A stretch of 64,000 nucleotides of DNA, taken from the NCBI GenBank assembly GCA_943736015.1, contig OX031070.1:40726173-40790172 (forward strand). Reading direction: 5' to 3'. Below are positions 20,801-31,245 of this stretch, in pieces. The position numbers and the translations under genes are program-made. The notes below the pieces were generated by a model that had not been told where the DNA came from, searched no databases, and saw nothing but the letters and a program-made list of their open reading frames with translations. This DNA comes from Tridacna crocea (Eukaryota > Mollusca > Bivalvia > Cardiida > Cardiidae). Within the stretch, counting starts at the first letter, position 1; every line of letters starts with the position of its first letter.

Positions 20801-23661
20801 GATGGATGTTTCAGATGATTTAATACGAGAAATCGCTGAGAAATGTACCATCAACAAAATGCGGGAAGATAAAAGCAAAGCGACGGCGCATTCGGCTGAA
20901 CTCATGAATTCCTGGTCGAAAAACGGGTTTAGTATGATGCGCAAAGGTGAGTTTGGTTTTGTAAATTGTGATTAAGTCGCTTATTTTACGGCAAATATTC
21001 ATTTGTGTTTATATCAAAGAGTACAATATATTGTGTGTATGCCAAGAAAGCGCCAAGCTGGGAGACTAAATCCAAACAAAGAAACTAGAAACTGAAGCAT
21101 TTGAGATTTTAATCGAAATACTCCAGTCCTCTTGGTATATCTATACTAGCACCCCAGCACTTCGCCTTGTCTATATTTCTTCTATTCGTGAAAGGAAGAG
21201 TATTCTGCTAGAAGTAACATCAACCACTGGGCCACATATTAAGACCTTCGGTCGACCAACAGACGAGATATTTGTGTGTGTGTGTGTGTGTTTGAATTTA
21301 AGACATGCCCTGTAAAAAGTGGCTTAATGCATATGCAAACACCATCGACCCAGGTCAGCCAGAGTAAGACCGATGTCTAACCAAAAAACACACATTTGTG
21401 TCACAAATGTGCACCGATCCAGTCTTTTGAGGGGCAGGAAAGTACATTTGTCTCGGACAGGAAAGCACATTTGTCTCATGTCATTTTTTTAATGTAATAC
21501 AAGCACATTTGTCACATATTTTTCCACGGCAGAAAAAATCATAGAATAGATGTTCGCTATTTTACCTTATGTCAAGTGTAATCACCAGTAAGTTTGCTTT
21601 TTTGAATGAAAACTTAAACCTAAACACTGCAGTGGATTATTTCATTCCAATATCTCTTAATTAAGGAAATTTGAGTGGATGAACCTTAAGGTGAAAAATG
21701 AAACATACGGAATCTAGTCAATGTCATATGAAATGTCGTGCTTCTCATCCTTAGGACGAGACACGAGTATCAAGCGTCTCACCTCGTTACTATTCCATAG
21801 TTATGGCATTACCTGGATTCTTTTGGAAACTCGTGCACATTGTAAGTGCTTTTTCAATGGCAGATCTGAGGGCAGCGAAATTGTTTTTTTTTTTTCATAT
21901 TTCTGATGGAAACAATATACGTGTGGGAAGGTCTACTCATTTTCTTTCTCAGATCGTTTAGGGGCCTCTGTGGCCGAGTGATTAAGGTCGTTGACTTCAA
22001 AAAACCATCTGCCCCTAACTGTTGTGGGTTCGATCCTCACTCGGGGCTTCGAACTCTTTCATGCCAGGAAGCCCATCCAGGGTCCTAGGAAATTCGGAAT
22101 ACCTATCGCGTGCGCACGAGGCCATGACGTGCATTTATTGTTTTTGTCTTTGGTAATCCTATTAAGGTAGTGGACCCGTAATACTTCTTGACCGTTGATA
22201 AAGACAGATTCATACAGATATAATACTTTTGCACATTTTTAACCGACCAGAAATTCCTTTGATGTCTGTCTTGAAATTATTTGTTGATACTTTTGTTAGT
22301 TCTAAGGAAAGGGAGGTAACCATCATATCCCTTTGTAATGAGGACATAGTGGTTTTAGATTTATAAATGATAATTCCAGGAAGGACAAAAAAGAACAGGT
22401 GGCTCGGTGAAAGTAGTACAAGAATACTCATTTTAAATCTTAGCGAAGTATGTGGGATAATATTATAGTGGAAATAGCTGTTTTCTATTATGGGTCCACC
22501 ACGTTAAATATAATTATCTAAGCCTCAGAAATACGGTTATTTTATGTGTAGTAACTGAAAAAAATGATGATTATTTTTGTAGCCTACACAAGTAAAAATA
22601 CATATACCGTGTTTCCATCTGAAGACCTGAAAGAACAAGAAATTTCAATTACCCCCTCGGCGACGCGTTTTTTTCCAAAGTGATTACTAAAATAAAAAGA
22701 TAAATAAATGAAGAAGAGATAAGAAAAAATAACTTTTCTATAAAACTGGCATGAAGGTATACCGAATATGAAGGACTGGCAGCGACTGACAGCGGTTTCT
22801 TAATCGCGAAGACTTCAAGTGTAGACATTATTCCATTAAGAGATTTTAATAAATTTCTGTTGAGTCTTTTATGGTAAATATTTTTCAGGTGGTAAGTACG
22901 GACTTACAGACGGACAGAGAGACAAACAAGCATCTACTTTCTATACCCACCTTTATGGACAATTACAGTGTAATAAGCAGAAGCCGTTTTTCTTTGAAGT
23001 AAAATCTAATATAGATAAAATGTGAGACAAATGTGCTTCGAGTGTCCTTCCTATTGTGTGACAAACACATCGGTCTCATTTCCAATTTGTCGCAAATATG
23101 AATGTTTACGAGCACATCGGTCACACCTCGTGAGACAAATGTACTCCCACAGTGCATTTTTAAACCATTTTAGGAACAGAAGAAACTTCTTGTAATCAAG
23201 ATTTTACTCCTTTTCCTCTCATGGTTAAAATCGTTTCAAATACAAAACCTTTAAGTTGATCCGTAGTTACTTTGTTGTCGTCAGATTCTTCAAAGGTGGA
23301 TGGATGGATTTTTTTTTGTTTTTAAGATCTGAATGACCGTTTACCAAATAATCCACTTTTAAAAGCCCCTGAGGAAAAATGGCGTCTGTAAACATGGTGG
23401 GGAAATGTAACATTCTTTTTTCCTTTGCCAACAATATTTTGTACCTTTTTAAAGAAATATCGAACTATACTTTGTTTTGAGAAAATACTTTAAGTATGTA
23501 CAAGTGTTTTGTAGAAAATTAAAAGAATTTTTTTTTTCAATTCAACAGGGCAGATAGGTGACTGGAAGAACTGGTTCACAGTTGCCCAGAGTGATATGTT
23601 CGATGCTTGGTGGGCCAAAGAGACCAAAGAACTCGACATGTTTACTTTTAGATATGTGTAA
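14679..23661 (+). CDS. Cytosolic sulfotransferase, complete, six exons
   Basis: Exons 14679-14868, 15737-15906, 17297-17447, 19553-19656, 20760-20946 and 23549-23661 join in frame to 915 bp (304 residues plus stop), normal SULT1/SULT-family length. All introns are GT-AG. Visible landmarks: the PAPS 5'-phosphosulfate loop YPKTGTNWLWEM (from residue 60), catalytic His112 in NTHIKIKYLP, the 3'-phosphate site RNPKDVVVSFY with Arg134 and Ser142, YYEDLK (from 199), the RKG of the second PAPS contact (266-268), and the dimer motif in WKNWFTVAQSDMFD. There is no signal peptide or membrane segment, so it should be a soluble cytosolic enzyme moving sulfate from PAPS to a small acceptor; the acceptor cannot be told from sequence. 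The start was chosen because the frame upstream lies in a MITE. A paralogue lies 5 kb upstream. Confidence 0.94.
15030..15345. repeat. Palindromic minisatellite in intron 1
   Basis: Alternating direct and inverted copies of GTAGAGAAATGACCC and GGGTCATTTCTCTACGTA, joined by ACGTAG palindromes. Any two neighbours can pair, so long cruciforms are possible. Confidence 0.9.
15737..15906 (+). CDS. Sulfotransferase gene, exon 2
   Basis: 170 bp. Completes the PAPS loop (TNWLWEM) and carries the catalytic His in NTHIKIKYLPK. Acceptor TTTTTCCAG, donor AAG|gtaggc, phase 0 exit. Confidence 0.93.
16003..16350. mobile_element. Repeat starting ACCCCCGTCACACCAAAC
   Basis: Its inverted copy is at about 61967-62205, which ends GAGTTTGGTATGACGGGGGT. 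Shared internal phrases include AGTACGTCCATC and GTGCGTT. Two copies 46 kb apart with matching sharp ends suggest a mobile element; no coding frame. Confidence 0.7.
16430..16510. mobile_element. Fragment of TTAA palindromic MITE, family A
   Basis: Starts TTAACCCGTTACCACACGAC and keeps AGGCATTTGAAAACATTGTG before running into the next element. Confidence 0.65.
16512..16873. mobile_element. Hairpin MITE 'CATCAGCTTGTGGTTAATAT', long copy 1
   Basis: The right half (16700-16873) is a hairpin: TTTATTTCATCAGCTTGTGG and its complement at the end, with a centre CGAAAATAACTCG...CGAGTTATTTTCG type. The left half (16512-16690) is also shared with the copy at 62885-63241. Half copies lie at 20367-20460 and 47534-47621. 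It sits in intron 2. Confidence 0.9.
17297..17447 (+). CDS. Sulfotransferase gene, exon 3
   Basis: 151 bp. Encodes KKIKTILICRNPKDVVVSFY, the 3'-phosphate-binding signature, and ends MFMRGE. Donor GAAG|gtttga. Phase 1 exit. Confidence 0.93.
17463..17600. repeat. CTGT-rich microsatellite
   Basis: Imperfect (TCTGTCTG/CTAT)n run just after exon 3; a complementary GACA-rich run follows at 17705-17735 and another at 19455-19525. Confidence 0.9.
18220..18365. repeat. Short tandem repeat with CCCGCAT/ATGCGGG motifs
   Basis: Four imperfect copies around GCGGGATTCACGCA with inverted CCCGCAT motifs, in intron 3. Confidence 0.7.
18959..19399. mobile_element. TIR element GATGCTAGCGTCACA, 440 bp
   Basis: Left end GATGCTAGCGTCACACTATC followed by CCGAAAT; the right end, reverse-complemented, reads ATGCTAGCGTCACATTGTCC followed by CGAAAT. 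About 23 of 27 positions match. No coding frame; in intron 3 just before exon 4. Confidence 0.75.
19553..19656 (+). CDS. Sulfotransferase gene, exon 4
   Basis: 104 bp, the same length and phases as 7673-7776. Encodes DYGSYAEYLLEWQQF to YYEDLKE. Confidence 0.94.
19825..20117. mobile_element. Two adjacent CCAAT-containing palindromic MITEs
   Basis: The second (19970-20117) is near perfect: TTCTGATTGGCTAAAC and GTTTAGCCAATCAGAG around a 6-bp centre, within longer arms (CAGAATTTTG...; CTTATTCTT...AAGAACAAG). The first (about 19825-19968) is a diverged relative. A third copy lies at 59735-59885. Confidence 0.8.
20367..20460. mobile_element. Half copy of the CATCAGCTTGTGG hairpin MITE
   Basis: Matches only the right arm of 16700-16873, ending ACCACAAGCTGATGAAATAA. 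Confidence 0.85.
20760..20946 (+). CDS. Sulfotransferase gene, exon 5
   Basis: 187 bp. Acceptor CTTCTTCAG. Encodes CSGELRKVRDFLQMDVSDD to FSMMRK, ending one base into the Gly of RKG; consensus donor gtgagt. Confidence 0.93.
21960..22130 (+). repeat. tRNA-derived SINE
   Basis: Head GGGGCCTCTGTGGCCGAGTG (A box TGGCCGAGTGATTAAGG) and B box GGGTTCGATCC resemble a class II (Ser/Leu-like) tRNA. A conserved-looking body follows (GCCAGGAAGCCCATCCAG). Confidence 0.75.
22166..22503. mobile_element. TTAA-flanked MITE, family C
   Basis: Flanked by TTAA on each side. Left end GGTAGTGGACCCGTAATA; the right end reverse-complemented is CGTGGTGGACCCATAATA. 338 bp with no transposase frame, in intron 5. Confidence 0.8.
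23549..23661 (+). CDS. Sulfotransferase gene, exon 6
   Basis: 113 bp. Acceptor ATTCAACAG. Encodes QIGDWKNWFTVAQSDMF to FTFRYV and TAA. Confidence 0.94.
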
Positions 23662-23904
23662 TTTTGTTCAGCAAGCTTCAACATTGTGTAATACAATGAT
23701 ATACAATGTTGTAGACCCTTGAAGATAACAGTTTTATACTTGAATCATGCTGTGGAAAAAGGAGGCTTAATGCACCTTCGCAATGCATTCTACTCTGCAA
23801 GACATCATCCAATTAGGGACCATAAAATCTACTTTCACTGACAAATAATTTAGTCGTGAGTTAGAATAGTTTTTAGACATGCAGAAGAATGCCAGAAAGC
23901 AAAA

Positions 23905-23997
23905 CGTTTTGGCCATGGTCAGCCTGCGCGGACTGAGCAGGCTGAGCTAACCAGAGTTGATACCTTTTTGCAGACGCATGAAGCCCCCTTTTCACAG
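23905..23997. mobile_element. Degenerate fragment of the GC-rich hairpin MITE
   Basis: Keeps TCAGCCTGCGCGGACTGAGC and GAAGCCCCCTTTTCACAG from the family at 7361 and 14413. Confidence 0.6.
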
Positions 23998-24309
23998 AGT
24001 ATGTCTCTATTTAAAAGAGTAAAAAAAGAATACCGATCCTTTTCTCATACCGTTTTATCGAGTTTATAAAGGGATGCATTAAACGTTACCCATACTGAAA
24101 TAGGTTGTATTTTTTTGTGACTTCTTATTTACGTTAGTTCGATGGTAATTTCTTCATAATATTCATTCAATTTGCACTTGACTTGTGCACAATGCATTTG
24201 CTAGGTGTCTAAGCTCATTCCATCAGGTGTGTATTTTCGAAATCCTCACACAAGGTACTTTTCTTGCACCGACTCTCTTGAGGTGCTTTCTGTACAGTCT
24301 ATGATCATG

Positions 24310-24640
24310 GTGATTTCGCTGCAGTCCGCATATTTGGTGCTTTAGCTGCAGTTCGCATTTATGGTGCTGTCGCTGCAGTTCGCATATATAGTGCCTTCGA
24401 TGCAGTTCACGTTTATGGTGCCTTCGTTGCAGTCCGCGTTTATAGTGCCTTCGATGCAGTTCGCGTTTATGGTGCTGTCGCTGCTGTCCGCGTTAAAAGG
24501 TGCTGTCGCTGCAGTTCGCGTTTATAGTGCTTTCGATGCAGTTCGTGTTTATGGTGCTGTCGCTGCAGTTCGCGTTTATAGTGCTTTCGATGCAGTTCGT
24601 GTTTATGGTGCTGTCGCTGCAGTTCACGGATATGGTAGTG
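24310..24640. repeat. 27-bp minisatellite, array A
   Basis: Units of about 27 bp, GGTGCTGTCGCTGCAGTTCG plus CGTTTAT, alternating with AGTGCTTTCGATGCAGTTCG. Every unit is open in more than one frame, which explains the valine/phenylalanine-rich open frames; these are not called as genes. Confidence 0.95.
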
Positions 24641-24759
24641 GAACGAGTAAGGGAAAAAGATTATCACATCTGGAAGAAAGCACTAGATTTGCATACACGC
24701 AGTTTATAACATTAAAAAAAAAAAAATTAAGATCCACGTGATCCTGCCTCGGAATCTTG

Positions 24760-26080
24760 ATTTAAATCTGTTTTAAAATTGAATTTTTTACCGAATTTCT
24801 GATGGCACCATAGTATCACCATACATACGTTTTACTTGATGACGTCATTAATGTCGTGTGTAAAATCGCTATTGGATAAGATGGCTACCTTTGATTACTA
24901 ATTAAAACAATCGTAAGAAATTATGAAAAAGACCTGTTTTCAGACTAAAAGATGGTGAATAACATTTTTTTATAAAATAAATTCGTCACAATAGACAGAA
25001 TCTAGAGAGAAATAGGAGAAAAAACGCATGTTTTAGTGTTTGCTGCTGACAAATCTCCACAAAGTAGCGACATGACAGATTGAACCAGAAAATACGAAAT
25101 ACACAATTCCAATTCTTTACCAATGGCATGAACCTATCTAAAGTAAACAAGAGTAAAATATTAAAGTCATGAGGTATTTTTTATCGAGATTTATTGCAAA
25201 AATCAAGCACGGTTGTTTACTTATTTTTGCCTCTATGGAATCCACTTCGGGCCATCAATCTTTAAGTTCCCCAACTACTCATTTTCAGTCTTGAAATGTA
25301 GAATTGTGTTTAAATCAATATATTGGCAATATCTCTGGTCCCCCAAAAAGAAGAGAATTTTCAGGTTAGTTAATATGAATGTTGATCGGGAGAAAATTAC
25401 GTTAGGTCAAAATAATAAATATTCAAGAAGTTTATCGCTAGAGTCATTTCATACTCCCCATCTAATTTCCCATGTACATATTCAAATTTGCTACTGCATA
25501 AAATCTGTGTATTTCTAGTCGGTGTAGGTAAAATATTATACAGGTTTGAGAACAATATTATTTGAAAACCTAAGCAAAGAAATGATCTAGCATTCACTTA
25601 TACGCTCATAATTGGTAAAGATTTCAGGCAGACGGCGGTTACTTAAATTATTCTAAGTTGGGGAAGGGAGGAGGAGGGGTGACCCCCCCCCCCCACACAC
25701 ACACACCTGTTGTTGACATCCCTCACCCCCTTGATTCGTTAATGATATCCATTTCATTCCAATAAATCTGTGGGTAGAACAAGATATCTTCAGATTTAAT
25801 TCAAGCCATAATCTATCTTGTCTGCTATTACGTCAACTTACAGGGCCCACTTAAAAACACGTATTTAGGTGCAAAGTTTTGTTGCATATAGATGATCGTA
25901 AATTATTTGCCTTACTACATGTTTGCTTTGAACACACATTTAATGCTGGCTAATTTAGGCTTCAGATCGGAATAAGTTACATAAAATACTACACAATCCT
26001 CTAATCCAAATTGGAAGCCCAATTCCTATTTCGTGTACTGCACATACTAAAGACCGATGACTAATTACAAAGAGGCTTTG
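24760..26080. other. Gene-free stretch
   Basis: AT-rich, with a C-run followed by (CA)n at about 25681-25708. No recognisable exon. Confidence 0.5.
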
Positions 26081-26109
26081 AATGGACGGGTTTCCGTCTG
26101 ACACGGTTC

Positions 26110-26340
26110 ATGTGTTTGCCCCCCCGGACTTCTGCCCCCCCCACCGACTTGTGCCCCCAGACTTTTGCCCCCTTAGGACATCTGCCACCTGGACGTTTGC
26201 CCCCCGGACATCTGCCAACCTAGGACATCTGCCTCCAGACATCTGCCCAATTAGGACAGGTGCTCCCTTAGGACATGTGCCTCCAGACATCTGCCCCCTT
26301 AGGACATCCGCCCCCTGGACATCTGCCCCCTCAGTTTGTT
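26110..26340. repeat. 17-bp type minisatellite, forward
   Basis: Imperfect units of GGACATCTGCCCCCTTA and GGACATTTGCC type, about 13 copies. Confidence 0.92.
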
Positions 26341-26682
26341 TACAACTTGGACGTCGAGCTCCTTTAAGGGACAATCTCAAAAAAGCAACTTTGAGATAAA
26401 CACGTATATTGTGCGTGGTAATTTTGACAAGTACTATGAAAAAGACTTCTCAACTGTTGTATCGTTAAGTGCTATTTTGCTGAAAATCTTCAGCTGATTA
26501 ATTGATTTCAGTTTTAATATCAAACTTCCAGTATGATAACTATAGAGTCAGTTACTTATCTGGCACGCCTGCTTTAAACCCCGATTAAATTTTTTTTTTG
26601 CATTTTAAGAAAAATAAAGCGAAATTCAGGGTGGTATTAGTTCTTCAACATCATTTAGAAGAGGCTTATCGTTTCCCAGGAG

Positions 26683-26985
26683 GCAGTTGTCCTACAGGGG
26701 CAAATATCCGGGGGCAAATGTCCTACAAGGGTAAATGTCCGAGAGGGGATGTCCTAGGGGGGGCGAATGTCCGGAAGGGGGACAGATATCCAGGGGGCAA
26801 ATGTCCGGGGGACAAATGTCCTAAGGGGCAGATGTCCTACGGGGGCGAATATCCGGGTGGCAGATGTCCAAAGGGGGCAGATGTTCTACGGGGCAAATGC
26901 CCCGGGGGGATATGTCCAGGGGGGCAGGTGTCCTAAGGGGGCACAAGTCTGGGGGTAGATGTCCAGGGGGCAAATGTCCTGATAC
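26683..26985. repeat. 17-bp type minisatellite, inverted
   Basis: Units of GGGGGCAAATGTCCTA type, the reverse complement of 26110-26340, separated from it by about 340 bp. Confidence 0.92.
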
Positions 26986-27369
26986 CACATAGTACATGCA
27001 TAATATGTTATTTATGTTGTTATTTGTACTTGTAGAGCACAATATTACTCTTTTGCATTATTTGCTGCCTTATTCATTTATGGTGATTTTTAGTTATCCT
27101 TTTTTATTCTAAATCATTTGTTCGTCTCTTTTCCATGTGTATACAAAACATCTTTCAGAAATTTCACAGCAAAACATGAAAACTTAAATTTAGGTACCCC
27201 CGTTTGACCCCCTCGTTTTTTTTTTTTTTAAGATACCTTTTTTCAATTACGTGGATTTTAATCTTTCTGAATTCTACATTTATAAAACAACTTATACGCT
27301 CGTTTTGGTGCTTTATTCTGGAAGTGAGCATCTTGGCTCTATTTTGGGTCTAAACTGCCTCACTATGCT

Positions 27370-27600
27370 GCCTTCCATGCAGTTCGGGTTTATGGTGCTG
27401 TCGCTGCAGTCCGCGTTGAAGGGTGCTGTCGCTACAGTTCGCGTTTATGGTGCTTTCGATGCAGTTCGTGTTTATGGTGCTTTCGATGCAGTCCGCGTTT
27501 ATGGTGCTGTCGTTGTAGTCCGCACTTATGGTGTTCGCTGCAGTTTGCGTTTATGGTGCTGTCGCTGCAATTCGCATTTATAGTACCTTCGATGTAATTC
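27370..27600. repeat. 27-bp minisatellite, array A'
   Basis: Same units and same orientation as 24310-24640, separated by 2.7 kb and enclosing the inverted 17-bp arrays. Confidence 0.93.
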
Positions 27601-28289
27601 ACTCTGCTCGTTCGACCATCCTTTCTACCGGTGTCACAGGCTCTATAGTTATTGAGGGACAATTTCATAAAGCTGATGTATTCCTTTCCATTGATATATT
27701 TCCTTTGTTCATTTGTCTGCTGGCTCGCCTTTCGAAAAACTTCAACCATTTTTCAGGATCGGGTACATAGGTCTTCATTGTTGTTAGGCAACTGACGTAA
27801 CTCAAATGACAAGTCAGTCTCCAGTGAAAGATATATATAAATATATATGACTCGAAGTTGACTCTCCAGAGTCACTCATTATGCAATTATTGCAATTTAT
27901 TGTTGGCGTAGATTGTAATATTTCGGGCAACATAATGATATTCAGACTCAATGACTTTAATAATTCTCATATAGGCCTAAAGCTTTCTCATATAAAGTTT
28001 ACCGGTACCATACTTACTCATTTGCTTTGCATTGATTTTAAAATTGTTAATTATTATAAAATATATATAATATTAATTATAAATTTTATAAACATTTTTT
28101 TTTTCATTTTGGATTTTGGCTATTTCTTATTTTTTTACTCTGATTAAATGTTAGTGTTTCTTTGGGCAACTCTGGCTTCTACCCAGATTTTTGGCTCTGC
28201 CCTTCTAAATCAGCATTTATTTTTGTCGTTGAATACTTTCTTCTTGGCTACAATCGGCAGTATTTGGCTTTCTGCATCTACAACATCAT

Positions 28290-28760
28290 GGCTAACCGGC
28301 GTAGTGTGTGCGGTAAAAACTGTTTGAAAAAATGCTGTGGCTTGTGGAAAATGTTATAGGTGGTTCCATGCAAGATGTGAAAAATTAACGAAAGAGCGCA
28401 TTAGTGTTACCTGATTCCAATGAATCTTGTCGGAACGCAGCTAAACTGAGGGAGTGCTTGTCAAGTGCTTGGACCATTATGGCTGCATCTTCGGTGATCG
28501 GCTATTCAATACATTCAGTGTATCCCACAATGAACGGAATTTTAGATTCATGAGTAGGGATTCTAAATCACGTGTTTTATCCATCCGGTTAAAAAAAGTG
28601 AACCTATCAAAATATTGTGGACACACACAACCCTGGCAAATAAAAATACCTAGGTTCACAATCATCTCGTTCCACTGATACTTCAGAAGTATCAATTGTT
28701 GATTTGGATTCTTTTTTGGAAATCTCAAGCACAAAACTAAACGACACTAACAGTTGTCCA
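28290..28760 (+). pseudogene. Decayed PHD-like / 'SVYPTMNG' reading frame
   Basis: A Cys-rich stretch (CGKNCLKKCC) passes through a frameshift into YRWFHARCEKLTKE, the end of a PHD-finger-like fold. This is followed by KLRECLSSAWTIMAASSVIG and SIHSVYPTMNGILDS, a stop, then ILNHVFYPSG and another stop. I recall the 'YPxxNG..D' pattern from TE-associated proteins in aquatic invertebrates, but cannot name the family with certainty. Stops and shifts make it a pseudogene whatever its origin. Confidence 0.4.
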
Positions 28761-29301
28761 TCTAATTTTGACAACCAGTAATTCGGTCATTGGAAATTCT
28801 CAGTCATATTTACAGAAATTCAATCGACCTGTGTCTCAAACAGATAAGAAAACATTATATAAATTGTCAAAATACATTAAGGAAGCAATGACTTCAAGAA
28901 AAAATTATCTTGATAGTATTTTAGCATAGAGGATCTAATTAGTTGACTTCGTATAGTATCTTTATCTTTTTTAACACTTGCTTCACTTCCTTTGATAATT
29001 TATAGTACTGTAATATATTACGTAGCAATTTACTTATTTAACTAACTTAAAGGAAGAAGTAAATGTCGAACCGGTACTCTGTAAAGCATTAACTGTCCGG
29101 TTTATCTTGTGCTATTTTCGTTTTTTTTTTTTGTCTCTTTTTTTTTCATACTTGAGCTTTGTTTATCCTGTCTGTCATTCTTGAATTTGTTGTATATAGC
29201 CAAAGACATGTTTCATCGTTTGCCGAATAAAGAAATGTATGAAAAAGTATGTTATTCAATTCAACTAGAACATTTAAGATGCTGATGTGGGACACGTCTT
29301 T

Positions 29302-30920
29302 TTAGCTCACCTGAGCACGAAGTGCTCATGGTGAGCTATTGTGATCGTGCTGTGTCCGTCGTCCGTCGTCCGTCGTGCGTCGTGCGTCGTGCGTCGTCCG
29401 TCGTCAACTTTTTACCTTGTGTACGCTCTAGAGGCCACAGTTTTAGTCGGATACTCATGAAAATTGGTCAGGATGTTTGTCTCGATAAAATCTCGGACGA
29501 GTTCGAAAATGGGTCATGTGGGGTCAAAAACTAGGTCACTAGGTCAAATCTTAGAAAAACCTTGTGTACGCTCTAGAGGCCACATTTTGAGTCGGATACT
29601 CATGAAAGTTGGTCAGGATGTTTGTCTCCATAATATCTCGGACGAGTTTGAAAATGGGTCACGTGGGATCAAAAACTAGGTCACCAGGTCAAATCTTAGA
29701 AAAACCTTGTGTACGCTCTAGAGGCCACATTTTCAGTCGGATACTCATGAAAGTTGGTCAGGATGTTTGTCTGGATGATATCTCGGACGAGTTCGAAAAT
29801 GGGTCACGTGGGGTCAAAAACTAGGTCACCAGGTCAAATCTTAGAAAAACCTTTTGTACGCTCTAGAGGCCACATTTTCAGTCGGATACTCATGAAAGTT
29901 GGTCAGGATGTTTGTCTGGATGATATCTCGGACGAGTTCGAAAATGGGTCACGTGGGGTCAAAAACTAGGTCACCAGGTCAAATCTTAGAAAAACCTTTT
30001 GTACGCTCTAGAGGCCACATTTCCAGATGGATACTCATGAAAGTTGGTCAGGATGTTTGTCTGGATGATATCTCGGACGAGTTCGAAAATGGGTCACGTG
30101 GGGTCAAAAACTAGGTCACTAGGTCAAATCTTAGAAAAACCTTTTGTACGCTCTAGAGGCCACATTTTCCGTTGGATACTCATGAAAGTTGGTCAGGATA
30201 TTTGTCTGGATGATATCTCGGACAAGATCGAAAATGGGTCATGTGGGGTCAAAAACTAGGTCACCAGGTCAAATCTTAGAAAAACCTTGTATATGCTCTG
30301 GATGCCACATTTTCAGTCCAACACTCTTGAAAATTAGTCAGAATGTTTGCCTTTATAATATCTTGGATGAGTTTGAAAATGGGTCATGTTGGGTCAAAAA
30401 CTGGGTCAATAGGTCAAATGTTATAAACACCTTTTGTATGCTCTGGAGGACACATTTTCAGTCTGATACTCCTAAAACTTGTTCATTATATTTGTCCTGG
30501 TGATACCTTGAATGAGATTGAAAATGGGTCATGTGGAGTCAAAAACTAGGTCAATGGGTCAAATATTAGAAAAACCTTGTGTACACTCTAGAGGCTACAT
30601 TTTCTGCCTGATATTCTTCAGACTTGGTCAGAATGTTTGTTTTGGTGATGTCTCAAAAGAGTTTGATAATGGGTAATTGTCGGGTCCAAAACTAGGTCAC
30701 TTGATGAAATCTTAGAAAAACCTTTTGTACACTGTAGAGGCCACATTTTCAGTCCAATACTCATGAAACTTGGCCAGAATGTTTGTCTTATTGATATCTC
30801 AAAAGTGTTTGATGATGGGTAATGTCTGATAAAAAACTAGGTCACTGGGAAACTAGATGGTGCATGTTTGGTCAATAAACTCAGGTGAGCGATTTCAGGG
30901 CCATCATGGCCCTCTTGTTT
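29302..30920. mobile_element. Element AGCTCACCTGAGC with 145-bp internal tandem repeats
   Basis: Starts TTTAGCTCACCTGAGCACGA and ends CTCAGGTGAGCGATTTCAGG plus GCCATCATGGCCCTCTTG; the CTCACCTGAG ends are inverted. A (CGTCCGT/CGTGCGT)n tract at 29354-29406 follows the start. At least six 145-bp units (29424-30290), each with GTACGCTCTAGAGGCCACAT and CTCGGACGAG, decay into older units up to 30860. Because 145 is not a multiple of three, the 71-codon open frames in each unit shift frame and are rejected as genes. Confidence 0.85.
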
Positions 30921-31143
30921 CTTTAGACACTAGCATTGTCGGAAAAGGATGAATTGTTCATTCAGATGTAATGTATTCTTCTTGTTGCATTAGATTTGGA
31001 TGTCTTTAACATAAACGATAAAAGCCAATTCTGATGTTCCCTTATACTACAGTGACTTTATAAAAGTAGTCATAACTGCATTATCTCCTTTTCCCAAAAT
31101 GTTTTGGAATGGATTCTTGCCATGGTTCGTAAAAGGCTTGAAT

Positions 31144-31245
31144 TATGTGGTAAAGGGTTAGATATCATGATTTTAGAGGGGACAACATTTGCATTATGTG
31201 GTAAAGGGTTAAATATCATGATTTATTTTAGAGGGAACAGGATTT
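31144..31245. repeat. Two-copy 50-bp tandem repeat on a MITE end
   Basis: TTATGTGGTAAAGGGTTAGA and TTATGTGGTAAAGGGTTAAA, each followed by TATCATGATTT. The phrase is the right end of TTAA MITE family A. Confidence 0.7.

Larger units (their letters stand above)
21370..23160. repeat. 'CACATTTGTC' motif clusters, inverted at both ends of intron 5
   Basis: Clusters of GCACATTTGTCTC type motifs at 21380-21520 face clusters of GAGACAAATGTGC type at 23030-23155. These may be subterminal repeats of one element spanning about 1.8 kb, but no sharp ends were found. Confidence 0.4.

Noticed and set aside
24361..24741. 126-codon frame rich in Val, Tyr and Ala
   Set aside because: Produced by the 27-bp minisatellite; other frames and the other strand are open too.
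26082..26936. Pro/Cys- or Gly/Cys-rich frames in the GGACATCTGCC arrays
   Set aside because: Inverted 17-bp minisatellites give mirror-image frames on both strands; collagen-like or cysteine-rich appearance is accidental.
29464..30503. Series of 71-codon frames beginning MVRMFV
   Set aside because: Each spans one and a half 145-bp units and shifts frame at every unit, so no continuous protein exists.
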